From NCBI GenBank assembly GCA_963682175.1, contig OY821775.1, positions 16,092,501 to 16,156,500 of the forward strand: a stretch of DNA of 64,000 bases, given 5' to 3'. The notes beneath the pieces were generated by a model that saw nothing but the letters and a program-made list of their open reading frames with translations, did no database searches and was not told the origin of the DNA. The translations under genes were made by a program, and so were the position numbers. This stretch comes from Triglochin maritima (lineage: Eukaryota > Streptophyta > Magnoliopsida > Alismatales > Juncaginaceae). Positions 20,781 to 31,343 of the stretch are shown one piece after another. Positions within the stretch are counted from its first letter, which is position 1. Every line of letters begins with the position of its first letter.

Positions 20781-22533
20781 CATATCATATTGATCATGTA
20801 ACAGAACGTATTATCAATATTACGAGAGAATGAGTAACATCATGATAGATGTTGGGTCATGATAATATCATTATATTACTTATTGCTTTATAATGTATCA
20901 CATTGTTATTGTGATTTCTCTTTGTAACATTCAGGGATATAGTTTCAGAAATCAGGATTAAAGGTCCAAATAATATATTTATTCAGCGAGTTTATTCTAT
21001 ATTGTTCGTCTTCTTTTGTTTATATCAAATACGAATGCTTCTGGCATTCCTTTAATATCATAGGTTTTGGATTCAATTTTTCTCTTGATATAGCATGCTA
21101 TGAAGAAGGTGAATGAATCGTCAACAATAATTTTAATAATTTTTTAATATCTCTTGTATCAACATATATAGTTGATTGCAAGTTTTACATCAATAATAAT
21201 CAAATCCTCATTCTTTCCCAAAACTTTAGGATTTGACAGTTCTGTATCCCCGTAATTTCTTTAATCTTTTGTTTAATAGTTGCATTTATTTTGTATAGGT
21301 TTATATTCTTTAGGAATAACCTCTTCAGGAGGTGCAATGATAGTGACTAACTTTTATTTCATTTCCACAAATAATATATGTTATTGTCAACGCTTCTGGT
21401 GTTGGTTGAGATCAAATATATTTTATCATGTGGAGATCTCCAATTTATATTATGCAGTTTATGTCTAGTAATATAAGACTTAGTCACTCTTTTGTAATCA
21501 ATAAAAACGTATGACAATTACTTGCTAGATATTGTAAGATAAGATTTTATGAACTTCAGGTTCAACCATACTTGTACGTATATTCTATTATGAACTTCAG
21601 GTTCAATATAATATATTTTCTTGGCATTCTTTAAGCTTATAGCTTCTCCCCCTAATGCCAGAAAATGTACATTATATATATGATTATTGGATTTGACAAT
21701 AAAACTTAGCTCTACACGAGCTTTAAATCGCATAAGGAAAATAATCTATTCATTATTGTACAAGTAAAGTAAGTATTTATAATATGATATTAGTATAAAC
21801 AATATTGGCAGATATGCATCTTGATAAACCGTGTCTAAATTATATCAGACATCATACTTGATTTTTTAACATACTGGATAAGAGATGATTTATTTAGGCA
21901 CTTCTGTGCATGTTTCGTTTCATTGAAGTCATCTTTATTTGATACTTGTTATTTGCACAATGCTCTTGTTTTCACGACACCTTGTAGTGAGTGCATCCGG
22001 CACACGAAAAAAGGTAAAAAACAAAGTATCGTGATTTTCTAACAATTCTCATGACCTTCAATCATCGGTAATGCATAACCCAATTTTTTTGGGTTTTTGA
22101 TTCCATACTACTACAAGAGTATTGAGTCATTAATTCGTAAAGTGATCAATAAAATATTTTTCTTTACTACTAAACTCTATATAAATATGGTCTTCCGGCC
22201 ATCAGGTTTGATTTAGCGATTGATTTACATTTTTACTAAATTAGATATTTGCACGTCGTTTTGACGGTCATACAAATCCTTCATGGATTATCATAAAATT
22301 TCATAACCCTCTTTAAATGAATAATCTCTAAATCTTTGTGTGGTAGCATTACATGAAAATTAAGATATTCGTCTTCTGGGCCAATGCATATCATTTTCAA
22401 TAACAAATGATCACTTGCAACATGGTAATTCGAATTCCACTATAATGTAACACATTTTATTATATATATACATCTATCAAAATGAATATCATGTGCTCAC
22501 GAGATGAATGCTTGTAATAGTTGTGAATGAGCA
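20781..22533 (-). other. Eroded interior of copia C (middle)
   Basis: AT-rich. A 71-codon minus-strand ORF at 21518-21733 contains FLALGGE, which resembles the linker between integrase and RT in some plant copia polyproteins. The motif GAACTTCAGGTTCAA is repeated near 21550 and 21592. No complete domain is readable. Confidence 0.45.
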
Positions 22534-22541
22534 TGTGATGC

Positions 22542-22733
22542 TAGGGCAGAGCAAAAACCGGGTTGACCAGGTCAACCGGACCAGACCGGTCTGGTAGGTC
22601 CGGGTTCGGTCAGGAAATTTTTGAAAAAATCCGGTCCGGTCCGGGTTTCGGTCTGACAAATTTTAATATTTTGGGTTCGGTCCGGACCGGTCCGCATGCA
22701 TCCGGTCCGGTCCGGACCGGATGCACAGCCCTA
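22542..22733. mobile_element. hAT-type MITE, 192 bp
   Basis: The terminal inverted repeats TAGGGCAGAGCA and TGCACAGCCCTA (10 of 12 matching) are flanked by the perfect 8-bp duplication TGTGATGC (22534-22541 and 22734-22741). The interior is packed with GGTCCGGTCCGG and GACCGG motifs. It has no coding capacity and is nested in copia C. Confidence 0.9.
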
Positions 22734-22741
22734 TGTGATGC

Positions 22742-22889
22742 ATCAAAATTAACAAGTAATAATCACATGCTTGAACCACTTTACATATACTATTTTTGCA
22801 ACATCATCGACACATCGGAAAAATTTAAAAATTTCTAAACAACAATCAACAGAGGATATTACTCAAAACACAATGAAGAAGGTGCACCA

Positions 22890-22932
<43 letters not shown>

Positions 22933-22946
22933 AAATATCTCAAAAG
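22742..22946 (-). other. copia C remnant with AT microsatellite
   Basis: Short noncoding link containing an (AT)n run at about 22896-22931, next to the left edge of element E. Confidence 0.5.
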
Positions 22947-23204
22947 TGTGATTACATTTCAAAAGGCTAAACGATAAATACAAGTAATCACTCCGACCTC
23001 AAAATGAGAGAAAGCAGGATCAGGTAGCAGCACTCCTCTCCTCGGTAACCACCCCACTTAATGCCGATCACGGCCTGAAAAGCAAACATGCAACAATGCC
23101 TGAGTTTCCAGAAGGAAATCCTGTATGCCAAACTCTACAATGCATGAAACTGAAAGACACATTGCATGCAATTCTACGAACAAGAAAAACATCACATCCA
23201 GGTT

Positions 23205-23695
23205 GGGCTCCAGGGTTTTTCACCCAACCACAACACACACAACCGTTATGGGTCTCCAAGGTTTTTTCACCCAACCACCGCAACCCACACTCGTCGTCCA
23301 GTTGGGCTCCAGGACTCTTTCACCCAACCGCAACTACCACAACACGACCAAGGGCTACAAGGCTCTTTCACCCAACCCAAACGTCCAAGGGCTCCAGGGC
23401 TCTTTCACCCAACCCCTGTCACACGGTCCATGCTCAGGCTCCAGGGCTCTTTCATCCAACCTGAACGCACTACGAAGCTCCAGGGCCTTTTCACCCAACC
23501 CCGCATAGACTAGCTGGGCTCCAGGGCTCTTTCACCCAACCACAACTCTCACACAGTTACGGGGCTCCAGGGCTCTTTCACCCAACCACCGCAACACACA
23601 CATTTCCAAGCTGGGCTCCAGGGCTCTTTCACCCAACCACAACTCTCACACAGTTACGGGGCTCCATGACTCTTTCACCCAACCACCGCAACACC
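23205..23695. repeat. Minisatellite-like repeat in LTR of E
   Basis: About ten to eleven copies of a 26-bp core close to GGGCTCCAGGGCTCTTTCAC plus CCAACC, separated by variable 15-40-bp spacers. A longer unit containing two cores plus ACAACTCTCACACAGTTACG is itself duplicated (about 23513-23600 and 23610-23695). All three plus frames stay open across it, which explains the overlapping ORFs here; they are not genes. Confidence 0.9.
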
Positions 23696-23797
23696 CGTGC
23701 GCACTAGCACACTTGCCGGAAGAACATCGGCACCACAACTCGCCCCACACGGGCAACCACAACAAACGCACCTCCATCGTGCAAAACTGGACACAAA

Positions 23798-24476
23798 CGG
23801 TCGATCGAACCAAAAGTCGTGGTCGACTGAATCATACAATTACAAGGCAATTGCCTCGACCGACACTTCATCGGTCGACCAATCCCCACAAATAACACTC
23901 GTTCGGTCGAACAAAAGTCAGGGCCCGGTTGACCGTTTAGAAGTCGCCTCCCAGGTTCAACAAACAAAATGACCAATCGGTCGAACGACAAAGGGGCCCC
24001 GTTCGACCTAAAGTAACCAGGGAAAAATCCCTCACGCACTACAACGAATCCGGTCGAACCCCCGATTACTCTCGGTCGACCGAAATCCACAAGAGAATTC
24101 CCCCAACTCAACCTACGAATCTGGTCGAACCCCCGAGCACTCTCGGTCGACCGAATTCCACCAGGGAATTCTCCCACGCTCCACATCAAGTCTGGTCGAC
24201 CGAACGACCTTCGGTCGAACTGACTTCCAATCAACCTTAGGTCATCGGTCAGACAAGGTCACACAGGCGGTCGACCGTTTTGATGGTCAACGCCCCAACC
24301 GACCTACGACAGTGCACATGATCGAACGGCAAAGGGACCCCGTTCGACCGAAAGTCACCAGGCTTGCCTCCTATGCACAACCGGTCGACTGCCCCAAAGG
24401 CATCGTTCGACCGATGTGAGGCAGAACCCAAATTCTCATTAAGAATGTTCGACCGTTTGCACCAACTGGTCGACCG
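23798..24476. repeat. Eleven-pair phased palindrome array in LTR of E
   Basis: CGGTCGACCG-type sites start at 23798/23820, 23853/23872, 23904/23926, 23978/24000, 24051/24073, 24122/24144, 24193/24212, 24246/24268, 24319/24341, 24382/24404 and 24446/24467. Within-pair spacing is 22 bp (eight of eleven), 21 (one) or 19 (two). Pair-to-pair spacings are 55, 51, 74, 73, 71, 71, 53, 73, 63 and 64. Confidence 0.88.
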
Positions 24477-24961
24477 ATTAGACAGTGAAATCTGCTGCAT
24501 GTTTACTTGCGACGAGCCGGAAGGCCTACCGTCGACTTATAAATACTCGCACTACTAAAGTGGGCTACAACTACCAGTTTGACATACCTTGAAGGTTTGA
24601 AGAAACCTTCGAAGAACCTCGACAGGGCTTCCACGAGCACACCTTCCAAAATCACGATCCGTCGACGAACCTCACGTTCGAACCACGATCAACACCTCCT
24701 CGACGATCCACACTCACGACTCCACGTCGGCGCACAACTGAGGTAGAGAGAGTGAGAAACGAGAGAGAGTGACGTGAGAGAGTGAGAAGGAGAGAGCTCA
24801 ACCAATAAATATCTTCCAAATTTCAATCTCAACCCTTCATCCATTCCATTCGATCTCAGCCATCCAAACTCACTCCTCCTATTCACCACCTAATCATCAT
24901 TAAGGGACAATTAGGATTAGGATCTACAATCCACCCTCCTACAAGAATTTCGTCCTCGAAA

Positions 24962-25980
24962 TTAAGACAACTCACCAAACAGCTCTGGTAACTCCTTCCG
25001 GACCTCTATCTCCCAAGTGGCCTCTCGCTCACTGTGGTGCTGCCACCTGACCTTCACCATCGGAATGGTCCTCCTCCTCAACTGATGCTCCATCCGATCC
25101 ACAATCTCAACCGGTCTCTCCTCAAGAGACAAATCCTGACGGATCTCTGGAACCTCCAACTGAATCACATGAGAAGGATCTGCTACGTACTTCCTCAACA
25201 TTGAAGCATGGAAGACGTTGTGAAGAACAGAAAACTGCGGCGGCAGCGCAACCCTGTAGGCAACATCTCCAACCCGATCTAGAATCTCAAACGGTCCGAC
25301 ATACCTCGGACTAAGCTTCCATTTCTTCCCGAACCTCATCACTCCTCGAGATGGTGAAATCTTCAGGAAGACATGGTCGCCTACCTCAAATCTCAACTCT
25401 CCCCTACGCCTATCAGCGTAGCTCTTCTGCTTGCTCTGAGCTGTCGCTAGTCTCTGCCTGATCACATCAACCTTCTCAGCATACATCTGCACAATCTCAA
25501 GACCAACTAGCTGTCTCTCGCCTACATCACTCCAGCATACCAGTGATCTACATGATCTCCCGTACAGAGCCTCATACAGTGTCATCCCAATGCTCGAATG
25601 GTAGTTGTTGTTGTAGGCAAACTCGATCAACGACAAATGCTCATCCCAATGACCTGCCCAATCCAGAGTACAAGCTCGTAGCATATCCTCTAACGTCTGG
25701 ATGGTCCTCTCCGACTGATCGTCTGTCTGCGGATGGAATGCCGTACTGAACTTCAACCGAGTCCCCAGAGCTTGCTGCAAACTCCCCCAGAATCTGGAAG
25801 TGAATCTCGGATCTCGATCCGAAATAATACTCACAGTCACTCTATGAAGTCTGACGATCTCCTCAATATACAACTTAACTAGCCCCTCCAGAGGTAAAGT
25901 GATCCGGATAGCTAAGAAGTGTGCCGACTTAGTCAGTCGATCGACTATAACCCAAATCGCATCATGGAATCCTCTCGTAT
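24962..25980 (-). pseudogene. Chromovirus integrase, 5'-truncated
   Basis: Open for about 340 codons on the minus strand. It begins inside the integrase core: VIVDRLTKSAHF (first catalytic Asp), SDRDPRFTS (second Asp), then HPQTDDQSERTIQ with the catalytic Glu. It continues through the GPY/F region (RYVGPFEILDRVG) to a chromodomain-like end (VKVRWQHHSEREATWE) and stops at 24962, just before the LTR. The chromodomain-like tail and ELPELF ending place it with Tekay/Del chromoviruses. The zinc-binding N-terminus and all upstream pol are missing. No internal stop was seen. Confidence 0.87.
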
Positions 25981-27004
25981 TTGCACAATTTTGTTTTCAT
26001 CAACACTGATTTTTCTTCTTCTTTTTCTTCCATAACACTTAAGCACGTGCTTCAGGCACAAGCGCAAAAGACTAGAGAAAATATTGTGGTCATACAACAA
26101 CTAATACTCATGCTTTTAGAGCCCAAGTGATACTCATATCAATAGTAAAAGTTCACCTTCTGGGTGGAAAAGTACATCCAATATATCTTTAGTAATATTT
26201 CAGCTAATATCGAACGAGGTCAAAGTGCATATTTTCTGAATCACGATATATATATGCATCACATTAAATAAAAACACACACAAATCACATCTAACTTTAC
26301 TTATACATTAATTTCCAATAAGCATAATGTCAACCACAAAATAAATATTGTAACATGGTGACTCAAATTTCTTTGCAATATACCATATTATATAACTATT
26401 TATGACATAAATAAATGGTATGCGGTCAAGAGATGAATATTCATAATACTTGCAAATGTTATGTATCAAAATATCATAAAAATCTTGCATGGCATAATGT
26501 GATTATTATCTAACAGGTGTACGTAGTATCTAGCAATGATTTCTTTTAACAACTATAAGTCTAGAATCTAGCAATGTTTTCTTTTAACAATTACAAGTGT
26601 AGCATCTAGCAATGTTTTTGTTTAACAAAGTTTGACGCAGTTTCATACTCTTGCACCCTAAATAAATTAACACAGACGTGATTAAGTCTAGAAACAAGTC
26701 AATCCAAGACTCAGATCGACCTTTTCATCACACATGGTGCAAACAACGAAGAACAATTGAAGAGAAAAAAGCGAAGGTTTTGTCATTTTATTGAATTATT
26801 GATGTAAAATTTCATGTATATATATTTTTGGATCGATAAATCAAATTTTGCAAATGGTACAAGATTTATATTCTAAATATGCAAAGATATAAATGGATTT
26901 AAACAACCTTAACAAACACTAGTGAAATTATCTTGGACGTGGTACAAGAACTATATCCTCGTGATCCCTTATGTCAATAAAAGATTGTTTTTACATAATA
27001 AAAA
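25981..27004 (-). other. Eroded interior of copia C (5' part)
   Basis: AT-rich noncoding sequence between the E junction and the VPS26-like segment. A short block (TCTAGCAATG...TTTTAACAA) repeats about three times near 26525-26630. No copia gag could be recognised. Confidence 0.5.
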
Positions 27005-27028
27005 CTAATAAAGCATGTTATCACACCA

Positions 27029-27124
27029 GACTCTAACGTTCACACCATTGTATGATTCGTAAGGCATTTCAACTGTTGAAAACTCAAAATGATATGTTTT
27101 GGTTTCATATATTTCACGAGGTAC
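27029..27124 (-). pseudogene. VPS26 retromer gene fragment inside copia C
   Basis: The minus strand encodes about 32 residues including EIYETKTYHFEFSTVEMP and SYNGVNVR. This closely matches the conserved middle of plant VPS26, the arrestin-like subunit of the retromer complex that sorts vacuolar cargo at endosomes (family sequence recalled: EIYERKTYPFEFSTVEMPYE). Similarity stops abruptly on both sides, as if one exon piece had been captured. It lies about 140 bp inside the element from the primer site, in a 93-codon ORF that otherwise looks unrelated. It cannot make a functional VPS26. Whether it was taken up by C itself or by a later insertion is not resolved. Confidence 0.8.
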
Positions 27125-27261
27125 ATACCACATACGTACCTCCGTTTCACGCTCCACCAAGTCGATCCACAAATCGGCCATTCCACCAAGTCGATCAATG
27201 AGTCGAGAAAATTTTCCCACGATCAACATCTTCAATATATAGGTTAAGCTAGAGGCATGAT

Positions 27262-27274
27262 CGTGCTGATAACA
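27262..27274 (-). other. Primer-site-like segment of copia C
   Basis: Minus-strand TGTTATCAGCACG directly follows the 5' LTR. It resembles the TTATCAGCACGA variant seen next to LTRs of some plant copia families (from memory) rather than the standard TGGTATCAGAGC. Confidence 0.6.
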
Positions 27275-27505
27275 TATTATAAACACAAATAATCCAAAGA
27301 AGAAAAGATTTGGGAGGGGAGAGATATGTATTTCATTTTTGTCTTTACAAATGTGTACAATAACCTCATATATATATGATGATGAGGTAGTAGGAGTTAC
27401 AACTAAATAAATGAAATTACATCATATTAATAAGAGTAAAAATCTACTTGAATGGTGGGGGTTAAGGAAGGTGAATCATCTATAAGACATTTGGATTTCA
27501 TAACA
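27275..27505 (-). repeat. 5' LTR of copia C
   Basis: 231 bp, homologous to 9842-10129 but without its 57-bp internal duplication. It is followed at 27506-27510 by GTTAT, the target duplication shared with 9837-9841. Confidence 0.87.
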
Positions 27506-27510
27506 GTTAT

Positions 27511-28276
27511 ATCAATTTGATACAAAGGTTCGACAAGTTTCATTTTGGTTTTATATGGTTTCAGGTTTTTCTATCAATTTGATATCGTTTTAGACAAGGT
27601 AAATCAGAAAAGTAAGACAAATGGATTAAATCAGTGGTTCAAAATGTCGATAGTATGGTGTTATCATAAAACTGATATTTTAGAAAGGTGAATTATGATA
27701 TATAGTTAGACGGTATATATCGAATGGTCCAAATGTTAATAGCCTGATAACTCCCATTTTTGGATAATCGAACGTGACTATGGGTTACTTGAATGGTTTA
27801 ACATAAGACTTGTTATAGTTTAAGAATATAGAATACGAACGGTCAATGTGAATCATCATTTGAGATTAGTAAATGACATGTCGACCTTTACATGGAGCAT
27901 GTACAACAAATAATAAAAAATAACATGTTTAAATGGTAGCATGTTTCAAGAAATAAAACATTGAAAGGTAAGGTGTAATAATTAAAACGGATTTAATGAC
28001 TTGTGAATTTGTAAATTATCGTATTGAATAAAGTAAAAAGAATTTCCAAAAATGTATCATTTGGAGAGGTGATTGGAAAGTGAAATATTAAAAAAATGAG
28101 GACTCCACTGGTCCACTAGGGAGTAGGGACTCCAAAAAAGGGACACCCAACCATTTTCCATCCAACAAGGCAACAACTGAACAACTCTAGTCTGATTCCA
28201 ATTTACTTGTAGCTCACATTGCTGACTGTTTTTCTGTATAAGTTTTCAGCAGTTTGCCTAAGTTTATTGGATCCAA
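27511..28276. other. AT-rich intergenic sequence
   Basis: No ORF, repeat or domain could be supported here. Confidence 0.5.
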
Positions 28277-28283
28277 TTATTTT

Positions 28284-28815
28284 AGGGTCAATTACAGTTT
28301 ACCTTTCTTACTTAAGTTCCGATTTTATTTTGTCTCATTAAACTTTAAAATGTAATAATTAACACCTTTATACTTTCCCTTTGTAACACTTTACACTCCT
28401 CTTATCGCCCAAACTTTAAGAATTCATCATTTTAGCATACATTCCTTTTTTTGTTTTACATTGCTTCCCAACACACTTCTAATCTCAACTCTATGTTAAA
28501 AATAAGATAAAATCAAAAGTCTGATTTGGTTGGAATTTGGATTGAAATGTACAAATTGACTCAAATTCTAACTAGATCTGATTTTCGATTTGATTCGAAC
28601 TTCAACATAAAGTTAAGACTATGAGTATATCAAGTAAGCAATACAAAAAATAATAATATAACAACAAATATGTGGAAAAATAATGCATTCTTAAAGTTCA
28701 GGAAGCAATTATTTACAAAAACAAAAATATAAAGAAGGTGATTATTGTATTTTAAAGTTTAAGATGGTAAAGTGAAATCAAAACATAATTCAGGAAGACT
28801 AGTGCAATTAACTCT
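28284..28815. mobile_element. MULE-like MITE, 532 bp
   Basis: Long degenerate inverted repeats of about 85 bp start AGGGTCAATTAC on the left and AGAGTTAATTGC on the right (reverse complement). Both contain an AAACTTTAAAAT core. The flanks carry a 7-bp duplication TTATTTT (28277-28283 and 28816-28822). Long terminal repeats with GGGTTAATTGC-like ends fit a Mutator-like MITE. The TSD is shorter than the usual 9 bp, so the superfamily is tentative. Confidence 0.6.
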
Positions 28816-28822
28816 TTATTTT

Positions 28823-31343
28823 ACACAAACGCATCACAAGTATTGTTATATGTCCACTTTGAACCTTCATATGGAGATATTAAGATAGACATAAGTATAT
28901 GAGTCCAATAAACATGCTTGAAAATAGGTAATAAAATTTTTGTCTCCATTTTTTTCTTCTGAATTGCTATTCGTCGGAAAACTACTTAAATCGTTAGTAC
29001 GAATTACCATTTTTCCATTTTCTCATTTCTACTTATATAACTCATCATTTCACTCTCCTACTACCTCTCTCTCTTCATCTTCCTCTCATAATCATCAAGA
29101 AAAATATCTCGGAGACTAGGAGAGGAGCCAACGGACGCCCCGACGTACTCGAATATGGTAAAATGTCCAATTTATTTATTTAATTTTTTTTTGGGGGGGG
29201 GGGGGGGAGGGGGGGGGGGGGGGGGGAGGCGTCCACGGGAGCACCCCTTGGGGTAGGCGACTTAGACAGACGTCCGGGAAGGAAAAAAAATCTCAGCTAA
29301 CCTCGTCGGATCCAGGCACTTCATCAGACATTTTTGTGGTGTTAGTACTGGGAAAGTAAGGAAAACTGAGGCAGAAACTTTATTTTAAGAGACGAGACGA
29401 AATGAGTATTAAATGAATTGTGAAGGGCAAAATGGTAATTGTTGGAGACGATTTAAGTAATTCTGGAACGACGAATAGTAGTTCTGGACGACGAATAGTA
29501 CGACATTTTGACCTCTGGTCATAAAATGGGAGTAAAAAAATCGAAATTTCCACAACATCCAAAAGAATATTCAAAAACCCCATATGTCAAAAGTTGGGTG
29601 GATTTTCTTCTCAAATTTAGTATCTCAAACATCCAAACAAAGCGCAGACGTCAGAAGCCAAATTCATTTGGGATCTCCCACCTATTCGATCATGTGCAAA
29701 TCCCAGACGCAGAGACAAGATGGATCAAAACAGACTCTTAATAATTTGTCTTTTATTGGAATCAAACTTGTGATATCTAACGTAAGAATATCAACTACTT
29801 GAAGGTGTTCTTCAAACTTTTTTCTACAATTCATTGCAATCATGTGTAACTACTGACTAACATGAAGTGAATTTATGAGACGTTGAAGGTTGGACTCCTT
29901 GTTATTATCTCTTATATTCTAAAGGTAAGCTTTGCTCATTTCATTTGCCACTAATATTATACATATAGATGACAGTGGGTTTAGGTGGTTTGTGACGAAG
30001 TAGATAATTAAAGACGGGGATTAGTTATGATGCGTTGGAATTATTCTGGTGACATTGATGATCATCTTATCTCCAAATTTTCTTTAAAAAAAGAATCTGA
30101 TGTCAGTCTTTCTATCTGTTCTCGCAGATATTTGATTGCAAACTCTGTAGAGCAAAATAGATATTGGATTAGGATAAAGTTATGGTGCGTGAAGTGGTCT
30201 AAAATTGTGGTCTATAAAAGTAGTTTTTCAACTTTAGACACGCAGGACTTAAATGATATTATGCCACAATGTTTTGAATCTTTTGATGTCTCACATATTC
30301 CACATGTTTTGAATCTTCAAGAGGAAGTGATCGGTCAACTTTGACCTTTCCTGTTGAAATGTCTACATAATTCATTATTAGTTTTATAGTTTATGTGAAA
30401 TGATCTATTTTTCTACTCCATTGAAAACAAATTTTGGTAATTGAAAATGTGCTTTTAAGAACATTATAATATATATCTTTGAAATTAAAGTACACTATTC
30501 TCTAGTGCAGATTTTTTTAATATTTAAATAATAACCGGAGTGCAGGTTTGTTAAAACAGATAAGATTCCAACAACATATCTCAACCCACATGCTCTCATC
30601 ATTTGCAACTTGCCAAAGGTGTACAATAACAAAACAAGGAACTTAGAGAAAACCGCTGGCAGATGCTTATATAAGCTCTAACAAAAACGGAATAATGATA
30701 GCTCCTGCAATCCTTAAACTATTGTTCATACTTTCAATTTCCCATAGCTGATTAGCTGCTAAGTTATCCTCCCGAATTTCACCTAAATTTCCTTAGTTTC
30801 TAAGTTGTCCCCTAAACTTGAGAAAAATAAATTCAAACCAAATCTCAATTGTCTTTAAGTTATCCCCCAATATGACATGAATCTTACAAAATACGTTAGG
30901 ACCCAAAATAGGAACCCGGTCGATTTGAACATAATTACTTTGTACTTGCTGGTTAATTTTTTCGATTGATTAGTTTAGTTTTGATAATTAATGATGTTTG
31001 CCAATAATTTATGAAGAGAACGAGAATAACAATCTTTGCACCACCGAAAGCTCTAACCATATCATCCAAATCAGATACCCACACACACAAAATATAAAAA
31101 TAAAAAAGAACATCCAATTCTAATCACAATTTCTCACCTTCCGTTTGTCACGATCTATAAGCCGTTTACCGTTGGCACTGGAGCTGAAGTTTCCTACTCA
31201 TTAGGCTTCACGTACAAGACATTCCAATCAAAATGGTTGTGTCTTAACGTACCCTTTCCCCCTTTAAAACCCCCTATGACTTGTTTTCCCACCACAATCC
31301 ACATCAACTTCAACTGTGATTCATTAGTCATAACCTTGTAGAG
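28823..31343. other. AT-rich intergenic sequence upstream of host gene
   Basis: Holds a long G-run (29193-29229) and a few unrecognised ORFs. One of 105 codons (30027-30344) has no domain I know. The last 150 bp before 31344 are less AT-rich and likely form the promoter and 5' UTR of the host gene. A weak TTTAAAAC at about 31263 could serve as TATA, but this is not convincing. Confidence 0.45.
29193..29229 (+). repeat. G-run, 37 bp with two interruptions
   Basis: Almost pure G from 29193, broken by A at about 29208 and 29227. It could form G-quadruplexes. Its exact length is unreliable in most assemblies. Confidence 0.85.

Larger units (their letters stand above)
22947..24928 (-). repeat. 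LTR of element E (long, repeat-rich)
   Basis: About 1.98 kb. The minus-strand start TGTAGATCC adjoins a purine-rich tract (24929-24945 region). It contains two repeat systems: a ten-copy minisatellite (23205-23695) and an eleven-pair palindrome array (23798-24476). A TATAAATA box on the plus strand (about 24539) reads TATTTATA on the coding strand, so promoter direction is unclear. Confidence 0.6.
22947..25980 (-). mobile_element. Chromovirus-like gypsy fragment E (one LTR plus integrase end)
   Basis: On the minus strand this is the 3' portion of a Tekay/Del-like gypsy element: the integrase core and C-terminus (25980 down to 24962), then an LTR starting TGTAGATCC at 24928. The 5' part (gag, protease, RT, RNase H, other LTR) is missing; the break is at about 25980, in the first integrase catalytic block. 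The left edge near 22947 is my estimate. It lies inside copia C. Confidence 0.75.
9842..27505 (-). mobile_element. Ty1/copia C, minus strand, filled by nested insertions
   Basis: On the minus strand the element starts at 27505 (TGTTATGAAATCC) and ends at 9842. LTR copies are at 27275-27505 and 9842-10129. The 5-mer GTTAT occurs at 9837-9841 and again at 27506-27510, a perfect target duplication 17.7 kb apart. A primer-site-like segment adjoins the 5' LTR and an RNase H C-terminus lies near the 3' LTR. About 12 kb of the interval is later insertions (gypsy D, a hAT MITE, chromovirus E). The remaining copia interior is largely eroded. Confidence 0.88.

Noticed and set aside
23096..23513. Three overlapping plus-strand ORFs of 115-127 codons
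   Set aside because: They are three frames of the same minisatellite; none is a gene.
23798..24476. CRISPR-like or satellite array
   Set aside because: The repeats are 10-bp degenerate dyads with two-step spacing in an LTR-like context. This fits neither CRISPR nor a homogeneous satellite.
30027..30344. 105-codon plus-strand ORF
   Set aside because: AT-rich, no domain, no splice or promoter support. Probably a chance ORF.
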